Shown: positions 9,844-19,988 of the stretch, one piece after another
Layout of the letters: the number at the start of each line of letters is the position of its first letter
How positions within the stretch are numbered: position 1 is the stretch's first letter
Source of the DNA: Yersinia massiliensis
GTDB taxonomy: Bacteria; Pseudomonadota; Gammaproteobacteria; Enterobacterales; Enterobacteriaceae
Length of the DNA: 64,000 bases
Direction: 5' to 3'
Assembly: GCF_003048255.1 (NCBI RefSeq)
Contig: NZ_CP028487.1
Location: 1,302,001 to 1,366,000, forward strand
Notes under the pieces: generated by a model
The model's input: the letters and a program-made list of their open reading frames with translations, nothing else
Database searches by the model: none
What the model was told of the DNA's origin: nothing
Made by a program: the position numbers and the translations under genes

Positions 9844-10078
9844 ATAACGCCTTATTTTGCTCGCAAATATGCTGGTTATGATGAGAAAACCCCATCACAT
9901 AAAATAGCTGCCTTTTTAATGCGGTCATCACTTAACAAGGCAATCTAGTAATGCCTCAATCGATCAATACGGCAATCACGCAAACGAGAGCGGTCAAAAG
10001 TTTAGTATAGATAACCTACCGCAGAGTGTGACTTGTTCTATTGGGCAACGATTAATTCATTGTTTTCTATCATAATCA

Positions 10079-11554
10079 TTAGACTAAGAATATGGTGGCA
10101 AGCCCCAAAAAGATGAAAAAGCCGCCAGTATCTGTAATCGCCGTGATCATCACACTGGATCCGATGGCGGGATCTCGGCCTAGTCGGGCCATGGTCATCG
10201 GTATAATGACGCCCATTAATGCAGCCATCAGCAGGTTCAGTATCATGGCTAATGTCATTACGCCACCCATGGCCGCATCGTCATAGAGCAAATAAGTGAC
10301 CCCTCCCATAATACCGCCCCAAACCAGGCCATTAATGAGGGCGACGCCGAGCTCTCTTAGCATCAGGAAGGTCACGTTGCCTTGCTGAATATGATGCAGT
10401 GCTAAGGCACGAACAATCATAGTGATGGTTTGATTACCAGTGTTACCGCCAATGCCAGCCACTATCGGCATTAAGGCGGCCAGTGCCACCAATTGCGAAA
10501 TAGTATCTTCGAATAAGCCGATGACTCGCGAGGCAACAAATGCCGTACAAAGGTTAATGGCTAGCCATGACCAGCGAGTCCGAACCGCGCGGCCAACAGG
10601 GGAGAACACATCCTCTTCAGGGCTTAAGCCCCCCATCCGTCTTAACGTGGTGTCGCTCTCTTCGTTAACGACGTCAACGATCTCTTCGATGGTCAGACGG
10701 CCCATCAACTTGCCTTTGGCGTCAATGACGGCTGCACTGATTAAGTCATAACGTTCAAACGCACCCGCCGCATCTTCCGCTTTCTGTTCGGGTTGGAACG
10801 TGGTCGGGTTGCTGTCCATCACTTCAAATACTTTGGTACTGGGTGCATTAAGTAAGATGGTGGTGAGCGACAATTCGCCGAGTAAGGTATTTTTGCGGTC
10901 AATGACGAAGAGCTTATCTGTGGCATCGGGAATATTTTTCCGATAGCGCAAATAACGTTGTACCGTCGCCAACGTGACATCGGCCCGTACCGTCACTAAC
11001 TCGAAGTCCATCATCTGCCCAACAGTATCGCGGCCATACTGGATGATTTCCCGTACACGAGCGCGTTGATCAGGGTCCAGTGAGGTGAGCAGGCGGCCCA
11101 TCAGGTTACGGGGCAGATACTCGGCGAGATACGCTTGCTCATCAACGTGCAATGTGCGCATCGCTTTGAGCAAGTCTTTATCGCTCATCTCGGTGATCAG
11201 GGTGTCCCACACCGTCTCAGAGACTTCAACTAACGTTTGTCCGCGCTTCTCGTTTTTGACTAAGCGCCACAACGCCAAACGTTCGTCATTGGGTAACGCT
11301 TCAAGTAAGTCTGCTAAGTCAGCCGCGTGAAGGTCATCAAGCAGCTTTTTGATTTCCGCCGTTTGAGCTAAAAGTTGCTCATCACTGATTTTATCTCGTT
11401 CTTCCTGACGCCCAAGAATACCGTCAACCAAGGCTTTATCATTCAGTAACAGGGTCAGTATCCGGTTGCGTATTTCTGCCAGTTTTTTTGCATTATTTTT
11501 CGTTTTATTCTTTATTACCGCAGAAAGTGGTGCAGGTATTATGGGTACTGGCAT
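10079..11554 (-). CDS. mgtE: MgtE-family magnesium transporter
   Basis: The 491-residue protein has an acidic N-terminal MgtE helical domain (residues ~30-150), a pair of CBS domains (~155-280, ending in the VVNEESDTTLRRMGGL linker) and five C-terminal membrane helices with the pore signature PIVAGIGGNTGNQT. MgtE is a Mg2+ channel that closes when cytosolic Mg2+ fills the N/CBS domains. I chose the ATG at 11554 because AAGGA lies 8 nt upstream; an ATG 21 codons earlier (11617) has no convincing RBS. It is followed by dgcE after a 235-bp gap, so it is probably its own unit. E. coli lacks this gene. Confidence 0.92.
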   Translation of the reverse strand: MPVPIIPAPLSAVIKNKTKNNAKKLAEIRNRILTLLLNDKALVDGILGRQEERDKISDEQLLAQTAEIKKLLDDLHAADLADLLEALPNDERLALWRLVKNEKRGQTLVEVSETVWDTLITEMSDKDLLKAMRTLHVDEQAYLAEYLPRNLMGRLLTSLDPDQRARVREIIQYGRDTVGQMMDFELVTVRADVTLATVQRYLRYRKNIPDATDKLFVIDRKNTLLGELSLTTILLNAPSTKVFEVMDSNPTTFQPEQKAEDAAGAFERYDLISAAVIDAKGKLMGRLTIEEIVDVVNEESDTTLRRMGGLSPEEDVFSPVGRAVRTRWSWLAINLCTAFVASRVIGLFEDTISQLVALAALMPIVAGIGGNTGNQTITMIVRALALHHIQQGNVTFLMLRELGVALINGLVWGGIMGGVTYLLYDDAAMGGVMTLAMILNLLMAALMGVIIPMTMARLGRDPAIGSSVMITAITDTGGFFIFLGLATIFLV

Positions 11555-11696
11555 GGTATGTCCTTGATTCGAAAATAACCTTTTGTACTTGGTGGCAGCT
11601 GTGTTCGCTGCACTCATTTACTCGCCCCATTACTGGGACCACTGCAAGCCGCGTTCAGATTTGTGCTCGGCAGATTGGGGACTTGGGTGTTAACCC

Positions 11697-11888
11697 TTAG
11701 GGGCTAAGATCAGTCTCGTGAGGGCCAGCAGGCTCACCATCCACAGACAGTTCAACTTGTTGCAGTTGCCGGCGTTCCTGATGGTGAGAAAGCGAGGCGA
11801 CTGCCGCATACAATAAGCGTCCAAACAGGATGAGAAAGCTCACCAGTAGGATTATTTTTGTTAGCTGTGTGGAGGGTCTTCGTTTCAT
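11697..11888 (-). CDS. yfgG: Small single-span membrane protein, YfgG/DUF2633 family
   Basis: The 63-residue protein MKRRPSTQLTKIILLVSFL... has a basic N-terminus, one membrane helix (about residues 9-30, IILLVSFLILFGRLLYAAV) and a charged, Gln-rich tail with HHQERRQLQQ. Length and pattern match E. coli YfgG, also beside ppx, whose function is poorly known (nickel/cobalt stress has been proposed for YfgG). AGGGA lies just ahead of the ATG. A longer frame starting at 11975 would add 29 residues, but those come from the repeat copies that fill the 5' leader, so the internal ATG is preferred. Downstream of ppx, same strand. Confidence 0.8.
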   Translation of the reverse strand: MKRRPSTQLTKIILLVSFLILFGRLLYAAVASLSHHQERRQLQQVELSVDGEPAGPHETDLSP

Positions 11889-11895
11889 GTTATCC

Positions 11896-12095
11896 CTGCG
11901 TACTTGTCGCTGCAGCGGTGTTAGCTGCATTCGGTCACCCGAATCACTGACTGATGTCAGCTCATCGGGATTCACTCATTTGCTGCCTTGCTGCAACACC
12001 AATTACTTTGGGCAAGACTCTGCGTACTTGTCGCTGCAGCGGTGTTAGCTGCATTCGGTCACCCGAATCACTGAACATTAGTCAGCGATTCGGGA
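11896..12095. repeat. Two tandem copies of the ~125-bp repeat family, in the yfgG leader
   Basis: Copy one spans 11896-12019 and copy two 12020-12095 (truncated). Both start CTGCGTACTTGTCGCTGCAGC, and the CTGCAGCGG anchors at 11910 and 12034 are 124 bp apart. Each contains an inverted repeat. In copy two it is a long stem, CCCGAATC (12062-12069) with GATTCGGG (12087-12094). The same family occurs at 47955-48797. The pair fills almost the whole gap between ppx and yfgG. Confidence 0.88.
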
Positions 12096-12105
12096 TTGGC
12101 CCTGT

Positions 12106-13668
12106 TTACGCAGCCGGTACCGCGTTGTCGTCTTCTGATGCGTCTTCTTCTTCGATAATCAGCTTCCAACCCACCACATCATCCCAATAGGCTTGCTCAC
12201 GCTCAAAATCCAGTTGCACCAAACTATTTTGCGTCAAATAACCCACAGGGAAGCGCAATGTCCAGTGGCTATCATCTGTTATCAAACGCAGACTTTCTGG
12301 CGTCGTTGTCGACTGGCGCTGGTTATTGAGCAAGGTACTCAAACGCAATAATTGAATTAACGGCAAATAATATTTTTTCTTGAATAAATTCAAGCGTGGC
12401 AATTCATCCAACTTAATGCCTTTACGATGCATGCGAACCAACGTCGCTAGCAACAATTGCTGCTCTTGATTGAAGCCGGGTAAGTTGGTGTTTTGCAAAA
12501 TATAGGCGGAATGACGGTGCATTCCGCTGTGATTAATGCTCAAGCCCACTTCGTGCAGCATTGCCGCCCATTTTAGCAACGCTTCAAGTTGCGGTTGCAC
12601 TAACTTGGTATTCTGCGCCAACCACTGAGTATAAAGCTGCTCGGTGGTTTCCAACACGCGGCGAGCTTGCTCACGGTCAATATTATAGTGCTCAGCCAAG
12701 CTTTTTGCGGTGCGCTGGCGAATATCTTGATGGCGGAAACGGCCCTCCATCTCATAGAGCACGCCTTCACGTAATGCGCCATCGGATAGCCGTAACTCTT
12801 TGATGGCTAACGCATCAAATACACCGCACAGAATCGCCAAGCCAGGGACAAAGACGGCTTGACGATCTTCCGATAGTCCCGGCAAACTCAGTGCGGTGAA
12901 ATGTTTGAATTGCAGCACTTGCTCAACCAGCATTTCCAGCCGCTCTGGGGTGATCAAGCCATCTTTCTCGCCCATCTCGACCAACACTTCGTAGGTTGCT
13001 TTAATGGTGCCAGATGCGCCCAGCGCGTATTGCCAGCCTTGGATACGGTATTGCCATGCCAAGTTTTCCAGCTTTTGCGCAGCGGCTAAACGCGCACGTT
13101 TGAAATTCGTTTTGCTGATTTCGCCATGGGGGAAGAACTGTTGGGCAAAACTGACGCAACCCATGCGGCGGCTTTCAACCAACAGGGGTTCAAAGTCTTC
13201 ACCAATCACTAACTCAGTAGAACCTCCACCAATATCAATGACCAACTTACGACCTTTTTCCGGCTGAGTGTGTTCGACGCCCATAAAAATCAGACGTGCT
13301 TCTTCCTGACCAGAAATAATTTCGATCGGATAAGGAATGACTTCAGCTGCCCGTTTGAGGAAGGTTTCCGCATTCACCGCTTGGCGCAATGAATGGGTAC
13401 CGACGATACAAACGTTATCCGGTGAAAAGCCCTGTAAACGCTCAGCAAACAAGGCCAGACAAGCCAGACCACGCTCGATGGCTTCTTCGCTCAGCTTATT
13501 ATTGCTATCCAGGCCATCAGCGAGATGCACCCGCTGCTTGAGGCGGCCTAAAACCTGCAACGCGCCGTTGACGACGCGGGCGATCACCATATGGAAACTG
13601 TTAGATCCCAAGTCGATAGCCGCAATTTCCTGCGGTTTGGTGTTAGTCGAGTTATTGGTTAGCGGCAT
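12106..13668 (-). CDS. ppx: Exopolyphosphatase Ppx
   Basis: The 520-residue protein begins with the Ppx/GppA actin-like ATPase fold ([20 protein letters not shown], residues ~17-36), has the phosphate-2 type loop [15 protein letters not shown] (~145) and a C-terminal HD-like helical region ([23 protein letters not shown]). Ppx removes terminal phosphate from long-chain polyphosphate, and in enterics also acts on the (p)ppGpp system through relatives. It follows ppk by about 10 bp on the same strand, forming the classic ppk-ppx operon. Length is close to the E. coli enzyme (513). Confidence 0.97.
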   Translation of the reverse strand: MPLTNNSTNTKPQEIAAIDLGSNSFHMVIARVVNGALQVLGRLKQRVHLADGLDSNNKLSEEAIERGLACLALFAERLQGFSPDNVCIVGTHSLRQAVNAETFLKRAAEVIPYPIEIISGQEEARLIFMGVEHTQPEKGRKLVIDIGGGSTELVIGEDFEPLLVESRRMGCVSFAQQFFPHGEISKTNFKRARLAAAQKLENLAWQYRIQGWQYALGASGTIKATYEVLVEMGEKDGLITPERLEMLVEQVLQFKHFTALSLPGLSEDRQAVFVPGLAILCGVFDALAIKELRLSDGALREGVLYEMEGRFRHQDIRQRTAKSLAEHYNIDREQARRVLETTEQLYTQWLAQNTKLVQPQLEALLKWAAMLHEVGLSINHSGMHRHSAYILQNTNLPGFNQEQQLLLATLVRMHRKGIKLDELPRLNLFKKKYYLPLIQLLRLSTLLNNQRQSTTTPESLRLITDDSHWTLRFPVGYLTQNSLVQLDFEREQAYWDDVVGWKLIIEEEDASEDDNAVPAA

Positions 13669-13678
13669 AGTTTTCGCC

Positions 13679-15742
13679 TTACTGCTCTGGTTGTTCCAGC
13701 GCTTTTAAATAATCATAGATGGCAATCTGTGCACGTACCTTGCGCCTGTTGCCACGCGGTACATAACGATTACTCAGTTCTTTATCAATATAACGGGCTT
13801 TCACCGTGTCATTGAATAACAGCTCTAAAATATCAAGCACCCGTTGTTTTAATCTCGGATCGAGCAATGAAACCGCCACTTCGATGCGGTAATCAATATT
13901 ACGTGTCATCCAGTCCGCAGAGGAGAGATACACCAGTTTGTCGCCTTTGTTCTCAAAAACGTACACCCGATCATGCTCTAAGAAGCGATCGACGATGCTA
14001 GTGACCTGAATATTATCGCTAATACCTGGCATATTCGGGATGAGCGAGCACATGCCTCGCACTAATAGACGGACCTTCACCCCCGCACTGGACGCGCTAT
14101 ATAACCTATCTACTAAGCCTTTATCCACTAAATTATTTATCTTCAGGGTAATCCCAGCACTTTCTCCTGCCTGTGCATGGATGATTTCCTGATCGATCAA
14201 TTGATAAAGCATGATGCGCGAGTTCTGCGGCGACACCATCAGATTATCGAATTTTACCGGACGGTAAGGGTTCTCGATAAAGTTAAACACCCGCCGCACT
14301 TCATTGGTGATACGTGCGTCTGCTGTCAGTAATGAATAGTCGGTATAAATCCGCGCGGTTTTTTCATTAAAGTTACCGGTACCGATATGGGCATAACGCA
14401 CGATTTCATCGCCTTCAAGGCGGGAGATAAGGAATAACTTGGCGTGAATTTTCAGGCCCGGCGCGGAGAAAATAACGTGTACTCCAGCAGCGGTCAGGCT
14501 TTTGGCCCAATGTATATTCGCTTCTTCATCGAAACGTGCTTGTAACTCCACCACCACCGTGACCTTCTTGCCGTTATGGGCGGCGTGGATCATCGATTCG
14601 ATAATACGAGAATCTTTGGCGACCCGATAAATATTGATTTTAATCGCCAGAACGCTGGGGTCGAAGGAGGCTTGGCGCAGCAACTCCAACACATGCTCAA
14701 AGGTGTGATACGGGTAATAGAGCAGCACATCTTGTTCACGAATGGCATCAAAGCCGTTACGGAATTTATCAAACCAAATATGACGCAGACGCGGCATTGG
14801 CTTGTTTACCAGATTGCTTTTGCCCACATTGGGGAAGCTAATAAAGTCTTTGAAATTGTGGTAACGACCACCCGCAATCACAGAATCATCGTTAGAGATG
14901 CCCAGCTTACCGCGCAGCAGCTCCACCATTTCATCAGGCATGTCACGCTGATAGACAAAGCGTACCGGCTCGGCGGTGAGGCGCTGTTTTAAGCTGGAGG
15001 ACATCAGTTCCAGCAAGCTCGATTCCATTTCCGTGACCAAATCATATTCGGCATCACGGGTCATTTTCATGGAATAGGCATTGAGCGCGTCGTAATCGAA
15101 GAAACCTTTGAAAATCTCATCGAGGCAATATCGCAAGATGTTATCTAGCAATATCATTGGTTTACGGCGGCGAGGGGCTTCCGGAGGTAGATTGACAAAG
15201 CGGGGCACTTTATCCGACGGAATTTCCAACAGGGCATAGGCGATGTCTTGGCCTCGAATAATTTCCACGGCCAAATAGGTGTAATCGTCTTTTAAAAACT
15301 GCACCAAATTGGTGTCATGATTGATCAGTATCGGCGTGATGTGCTGGCGCAGATGCTGCTTAAAATATTGCTTCAACCAGATTTGCTGATTTTCAGAAAT
15401 TTGCCGCTCATTAATCAGGAAAATCTGATTACGCGCCATCTCTAGCAATAGATCATTATACAGCCCGTCAAATTCTTGATCGGCCTTTACCACTTTGCTT
15501 TGAATTTTTTTCAGCAAATGGCGCGAAGTCACGGCGGAGCCTTGCTCTTCGCTGATCAAAATACGCCGCTTCAGATCCGCGAAACGGACTTTATAGAATT
15601 CATCCAAATTATTGGAGTAAATGCCAAGGAACCGCATCCGCTCGATGAGTGGATTGCTCTTATCAGCTGCTTCCTGCAATACCCGCTCATTAAACGCTAA
15701 CCAGCTGAGTTCTTTCTCGATGTAGAGCTTTTCCTGACCCAT
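13679..15742 (-). CDS. ppk: Polyphosphate kinase Ppk1
   Basis: Starting at [21 protein letters not shown] the protein has 687 residues, matching E. coli Ppk (688). It contains the N-terminal four-helix domain, the head domain, and two phospholipase-D-like C-terminal domains with the autophosphorylated histidine in [13 protein letters not shown] (around residue 435) and [20 protein letters not shown]. It polymerises the gamma-phosphate of ATP into polyphosphate at the inner membrane. The frame extends 58 codons upstream, but only the chosen ATG has a good RBS (TGGAGTTGC before ATG) and fits the family. It is divergent from the pstCAB operon, putting phosphate import and polyphosphate synthesis side by side. 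Confidence 0.97.
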   Translation of the reverse strand: MGQEKLYIEKELSWLAFNERVLQEAADKSNPLIERMRFLGIYSNNLDEFYKVRFADLKRRILISEEQGSAVTSRHLLKKIQSKVVKADQEFDGLYNDLLLEMARNQIFLINERQISENQQIWLKQYFKQHLRQHITPILINHDTNLVQFLKDDYTYLAVEIIRGQDIAYALLEIPSDKVPRFVNLPPEAPRRRKPMILLDNILRYCLDEIFKGFFDYDALNAYSMKMTRDAEYDLVTEMESSLLELMSSSLKQRLTAEPVRFVYQRDMPDEMVELLRGKLGISNDDSVIAGGRYHNFKDFISFPNVGKSNLVNKPMPRLRHIWFDKFRNGFDAIREQDVLLYYPYHTFEHVLELLRQASFDPSVLAIKINIYRVAKDSRIIESMIHAAHNGKKVTVVVELQARFDEEANIHWAKSLTAAGVHVIFSAPGLKIHAKLFLISRLEGDEIVRYAHIGTGNFNEKTARIYTDYSLLTADARITNEVRRVFNFIENPYRPVKFDNLMVSPQNSRIMLYQLIDQEIIHAQAGESAGITLKINNLVDKGLVDRLYSASSAGVKVRLLVRGMCSLIPNMPGISDNIQVTSIVDRFLEHDRVYVFENKGDKLVYLSSADWMTRNIDYRIEVAVSLLDPRLKQRVLDILELLFNDTVKARYIDKELSNRYVPRGNRRKVRAQIAIYDYLKALEQPEQ

Positions 15743-16106
15743 TGCAACTCCAGTAAGATTTTTGTGGGAGTATTTAGTGTCCATCAACATTATTGCGAAA
15801 GATTGACAAGAATGTCCAACAGATATCATTTGTAACTTTATTCTTTCGTCACATATCTCATTGATTTCAAAATGCAGGAAAGTCACTGATAGCAGCTTGG
15901 CAAAATAGTGCCTCAAAGAAAGGGCGTTGACATGAGCGTAGCTAACATCTTTGTTGTTTGAAAGATGATGGGCAGAGAAACATTGTCATGCAAATGCCAT
16001 AAAAGTGACATAAAATGCCCGGTCATCTGGCGCTATGTTAGTCACACAGCGGACAACTGAATTGATAAAATAGGCAAGTATTGCGAAAAGGCATGGGGCT
16101 ATCAAA
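15743..16106. other. Divergent ppk / pstC control region
   Basis: This 364-bp gap separates two divergent starts. The pst side carries the Pho box described separately. On the ppk side I see only weak TGTCA-like fragments (around 15800-15830) whose spacing does not fit an 11-bp PhoB array, so PhoB control of ppk is not supported by what I can read. Confidence 0.5.
15983..16015 (+). promoter_or_regulatory. Three-unit Pho box (PhoB binding site) upstream of pstC
   Basis: Three consecutive 11-bp units are visible: TTGTCATGCAA, ATGCCATAAAA and GTGACATAAAA. PhoB sites are direct repeats of a CTGTCAT-like 7-mer plus 4 AT-rich bases, with 11-bp period; the register here is exact across all three. 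The site is about 90 bp before the pstC start codon, so activation of the transporter operon under phosphate starvation is expected. A proximal -10 was not assigned with confidence. Confidence 0.8.
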
Positions 16107-18293
16107 ATGCGGCAGCAGGCAGGCGTAATAACACAATCAGGGAGAGATAAGCGCCGCGCTGTCATTGATCGTTTGGTGCGCATGGTAGTGACAGGCAGTG
16201 GCATGCTGGTATTGCTGACACTGATGCTGATTTTCGTCTATTTACTGTATGTTGTTTTCCCCCTGTTTAAGCCTGCGGCGATCAGTGCCGACCAGCAGTT
16301 TGCGGTTGAGCGCAGTGCTCCCACCCTTGCACTTGGCGTTGATACTCAAGGGAATATCGGTTATCGCATTGATAGTCAGGGTAAGGGCTATTTTATTCGG
16401 CTTAATCCCCGAGGCGATTCTCCGGCAGGGGCTGTTTTCAGCGAACGGACATTATCACCACCACCGGTATCCATCAGCCGTGTGGCAGGGGGGCAACCCC
16501 TTTATGGTGTGGGTCTGAGTAACGGTCAGTTTCTCATACTGCAACCTGATTTTTCGGCGATGCCACCGCGTTGGCAATTCCCGTTGGGTGAGCAACCGCG
16601 CTTTATGGATTTGCAAGGCCAGCGCTTACATCATTTGGCGCTGGCTGAACCGCAACCACAACAATTTTCGATTGCGGCTATCACTGATGATGGTCGCTTG
16701 CTGGCGGGCAATTTTACGGCTCAAGGGCAGCAAATCACTGAACTCGTTGATGTACCTCAAGCAGAACAACTACTACTGACCCCCGATGGGCGTTTGCTCT
16801 ATCTCTTATCCGGCAACCAATTGTACGTCTATCAGTTCGGTACGGCCTTAACATTGCGTGAGGTGGTATCGCTACGCAGCGATAAAGACACTGCTGATGG
16901 GCCGCTAACCCTTTCTTTGCTGGCGGGGGGGAAATCACTGCTGGTGCAATCGCCAGAGGGTCAACTGACGTTGTGGTTTGATGTCCGCAAAGAACAGGAT
17001 AACGCATTCCATTTAACGCCTATTCGCAACTTTACTTCAGCGGGTAAGGGTTTAGTGGCGACTGAAAATATGCGTCGGGTTTTTGCATCGGTATCGCCCA
17101 AAGGTGAGCTATCTCTTTTCTCCAGCATCCAATCAGCCCCTTTGTTGCAACAAAAAATGCCCAATGGCATCACCCATGCGGCCTTTTCTTCTTGGGGCGA
17201 TAACCTGCTGGTGGAAGATAGCGCCGGTTGGTCTACTTATCGGGTAGATAATCGCTATCCAGATATCAGTTGGCACAGCTTATGGCAGCGAGTGTGGTAT
17301 GAAAATTACCCTGAGCCTGCGTATGTGTGGCAATCGAGTTCGGCTGAAGAGAGCTATCAAGCCAAATTCAGCTTAGTCCCCATTATCTTCGGCACCTTAA
17401 AAGCAGCCAGTTACGCGATGCTATTTGCCGTTCCACTGGCGTTAGCCGGTGCCATTTATACCGCCTATTTCATGTCGGCAGGTTTACGGCGCGTGGTGAA
17501 ACCGGCCATTGAGATGATGGGGGCATTCCCCACTGTCGTGATTGGTTTGATTGCCGGTATTTGGCTGGCGCCGGTGATTGAACATTATCTGGCGGGGATC
17601 TTATTGCTGCCTGTGCTGTTAGCGCTGACTATCTTGCTATGTGGCTGGGGGAGTGCACGCATAGCGGAAAAAATGCAATGGCGACTGCCTACCGGTTGGG
17701 ATGTGATGGTGTTATTGCCGGTTATCTTACTCACTGGCTGGCTAGCCTTGTGGCTGGGGCCGCAATTGGCGGTGTGGACACTGGGGCTGCCGTTGCATGA
17801 ATGGTTGGGGGACAACTATGACCAACGCAATGCGCTGGTGGTGGGTGTTGCCATGGGTTTTGCCTTAGTGCCGATCATTTTTTCGCTGGCGGAAGATGCT
17901 TTATTCAGTGTACCGCCATCATTAAGCCAAGGGTCATTGGCGTTAGGGGCGACCCCTTGGCAGACTTTAGTTCGGGTGGTATTCCCTTCTGCTTTCGCCG
18001 GTATTTTCTCTGCGCTAATGATTGGTTTTGGTCGCGCCGTCGGTGAGACGATGATTGTCTTGATGGCGACCGGCAACACACCGATTATTGATGGCAGTAT
18101 TTTTCAGGGGCTGCGCGCGATGGCGGCGAATATTGCCATCGAAATGCCAGAGGCCGTGATGGGGAGTGGGCATTATCGCGTGCTGTTTTTGACGGCATTG
18201 GTGCTATTTTGCTTCACTTTTTTAGTGAATACCCTCGCAGAAGCCATTCGGTTACGGCTGCGTGAACGTTATCAGATGGAGCGAACGGCGTGA
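16107..18293 (+). CDS. pstC: Phosphate ABC transporter permease PstC-like, enlarged
   Basis: The 728-residue protein is more than twice the length of E. coli PstC (319). One membrane helix near residues 31-55 is followed by a ~340-residue extracytoplasmic domain with repeated short beta-like segments (LALGVDTQGNIGYRID, LLTPDGRLLYLLSGNQLYVYQF) that resembles a WD/propeller-type fold. The C-terminal ~300 residues form the usual permease domain with the EAA-type loop (LALGATPWQTLVRVVFPSAFAGI) and GRAVGETMIVLMATGN. It imports phosphate with PstA and PstB. The stop overlaps the pstA start (ATGA). No pstS or phoU follows, so the binding protein must come from elsewhere, or the large domain takes over part of its role. 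Confidence 0.9.
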   Translation: MRQQAGVITQSGRDKRRAVIDRLVRMVVTGSGMLVLLTLMLIFVYLLYVVFPLFKPAAISADQQFAVERSAPTLALGVDTQGNIGYRIDSQGKGYFIRLNPRGDSPAGAVFSERTLSPPPVSISRVAGGQPLYGVGLSNGQFLILQPDFSAMPPRWQFPLGEQPRFMDLQGQRLHHLALAEPQPQQFSIAAITDDGRLLAGNFTAQGQQITELVDVPQAEQLLLTPDGRLLYLLSGNQLYVYQFGTALTLREVVSLRSDKDTADGPLTLSLLAGGKSLLVQSPEGQLTLWFDVRKEQDNAFHLTPIRNFTSAGKGLVATENMRRVFASVSPKGELSLFSSIQSAPLLQQKMPNGITHAAFSSWGDNLLVEDSAGWSTYRVDNRYPDISWHSLWQRVWYENYPEPAYVWQSSSAEESYQAKFSLVPIIFGTLKAASYAMLFAVPLALAGAIYTAYFMSAGLRRVVKPAIEMMGAFPTVVIGLIAGIWLAPVIEHYLAGILLLPVLLALTILLCGWGSARIAEKMQWRLPTGWDVMVLLPVILLTGWLALWLGPQLAVWTLGLPLHEWLGDNYDQRNALVVGVAMGFALVPIIFSLAEDALFSVPPSLSQGSLALGATPWQTLVRVVFPSAFAGIFSALMIGFGRAVGETMIVLMATGNTPIIDGSIFQGLRAMAANIAIEMPEAVMGSGHYRVLFLTALVLFCFTFLVNTLAEAIRLRLRERYQMERTA

Positions 18294-19960
18294 TGACGAC
18301 AGGTGCGACCAAAAAATGGTTTGCCTCCGGTTCGCCGTGGATCTGGCTGACCGCCGGTGCTGTCAGTATTAGCTTGTTGGCTTTACTGGGCGTCGTTTTA
18401 TTATTGGCTGGGCAGGGGATGCGCTATTTTTGGCCCGCGCCGGTCTATCTCTTTGAGCTGAAACAAACTGGGGCTGGCCCCGTCAGCGTGATTGGTGAAA
18501 TTTATCAGCAGCAATCGCTACCGCGCCAGCAACTTGAACAAGCTGGGATGATTTTACCGCCGCAGGCCGGTGAGACAGTGACCCGTTATCTGATTAAAAC
18601 CGGTAATCGGGAAATTCAGGGGCAAGATTTTCATCGGTTGCTCGGCAGCGATATTCAACAGCGTACGCAACCGAAAGATTTGTTGGTGCTGGATCGGCAA
18701 AATAATGGCATGGCATATGGTTTTCTCGCCGGAATGCTGGATAACACCCAGCCATTGGTGGGGGATAATTTGGCGCAAGAGCTGCAAAAACGCATTCCCA
18801 TCATTCAAGGGTTGGTGCGGCAGTCAAAAGATATCCAGTTCCGCCAAATGAACATGCTTAACCAGCAGTTTGAAGCGCTACGGTTACAGAAAAAACGCTT
18901 AGAAATGACCGGTTCGCTCGATGGTGATGCGCAAGACAGTATCGAGGCTGAGTGGGGCGAACTACAACGACGCCATCAAGCGATGATGGAGAAATTGCGC
19001 AGCCTGCAAAGTGAGCAAGACCGCTATACCTTGTTGTTGCGGGACATGAACGGGCAAATTCACCCCTTATCACTCAGCCAAATCAACCGTGCTTGGTATC
19101 CCAATGACATGACTTTCGGGCAAAAACTGAGTCACTGGTTGGCGCAAGTTAAGCATTTCCTGAGCGATAATCCCCGTAACGCCAGTAATGAAGGCGGCGT
19201 GTTCCCTGCGATCTTTGGCACCGTATTGATGGTGATACTGATGTCCATCGTCGTCATGCCGTTAGGGGTAATTGCAGCGGTTTATTTACATGAATATGCG
19301 GGGAAAAACTGGCTGACTCGCATGATCCGCGTTTCTGTGGTGAATCTGGCCGGTGTACCATCGATTGTCTATGGGGTATTTGGCCTCGGTTTCTTCGTTT
19401 ATTTTATCGGCGGTTCGCTGGATAAACTGTTTTATCCGGAGGCACTCCCTAACCCGACCTTTGGTACGCCAGGGGTGTTGTGGGCGGCATTGACGTTAGC
19501 ACTTTTGACGCTGCCAGTGGTGATCGTCGCCACTGAAGAGGGGTTATCTCGCATCCCTGCCAGTTTACGGCAAGGCTCGCAAGCGCTGGGGGCCAGCAAG
19601 GCTGAAACCTTGTGGCATATTGTGTTGCCCATGGCGGCTCCGGCGATGATAACGGGGCTTATCTTAGCCGTGGCTCGTGCTGCCGGAGAAACCGCGCCGC
19701 TGATGTTGGTGGGCGTGGTAAAGTCAGCGCCACTCTTGCCGGTGGATGGCATCTTCCCATTCCTGCATTTAGAACGTAAATTTATGCACTTGAGCTTCCA
19801 GATATACGATATGGCGTTCCAGAGCCCTAATGTTGAAGCGGCTCGCCCATTAGTCTTCGCCATCGCATTGTTGTTGGTGATTATCGTGGTTGGCCTTAAT
19901 TTAGCGGCAATCGGTATTCGCCATCATTTGCGCGAAAAATATCGAGGTTTAATGCTGTGA
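18290..19960 (+). CDS. pstA: Phosphate ABC transporter permease PstA-like, enlarged
   Basis: The 556-residue protein is nearly double the usual PstA length (296 in E. coli). After the first membrane helix (residues ~17-43) comes an inserted ~260-residue region with a predicted coiled coil (residues ~185-245, rich in Gln, Glu, Arg and Leu, e.g. LNQQFEALRLQKKRLEM). The C-terminal permease domain has the loop RQGSQALGASKAETLWHIVLPMAAPAMITG and AAGETAPLMLVG. It overlaps pstC by 4 bp and precedes pstB by 28 bp, clearly one operon. Partner and substrate are inferred from the family. The inserted domain has no assigned role. Confidence 0.9.
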   Translation: MMTTGATKKWFASGSPWIWLTAGAVSISLLALLGVVLLLAGQGMRYFWPAPVYLFELKQTGAGPVSVIGEIYQQQSLPRQQLEQAGMILPPQAGETVTRYLIKTGNREIQGQDFHRLLGSDIQQRTQPKDLLVLDRQNNGMAYGFLAGMLDNTQPLVGDNLAQELQKRIPIIQGLVRQSKDIQFRQMNMLNQQFEALRLQKKRLEMTGSLDGDAQDSIEAEWGELQRRHQAMMEKLRSLQSEQDRYTLLLRDMNGQIHPLSLSQINRAWYPNDMTFGQKLSHWLAQVKHFLSDNPRNASNEGGVFPAIFGTVLMVILMSIVVMPLGVIAAVYLHEYAGKNWLTRMIRVSVVNLAGVPSIVYGVFGLGFFVYFIGGSLDKLFYPEALPNPTFGTPGVLWAALTLALLTLPVVIVATEEGLSRIPASLRQGSQALGASKAETLWHIVLPMAAPAMITGLILAVARAAGETAPLMLVGVVKSAPLLPVDGIFPFLHLERKFMHLSFQIYDMAFQSPNVEAARPLVFAIALLLVIIVVGLNLAAIGIRHHLREKYRGLML

Positions 19961-19988
19961 TTGTCCTTTTTAACCCGCAGGATGAACG

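Noticed and set aside
11889..11975. 29-codon N-terminal extension of yfgG
   Set aside because: The extension is made by the repeat copy (PDELTSVSDSG pattern also read in the acrD repeats) and the family starts at the internal ATG with its own RBS.
15790..15840. Pho box for ppk
   Set aside because: TGTCA-like pieces exist on the minus strand, but spacing is 10 rather than 11 bp and the units are poor.
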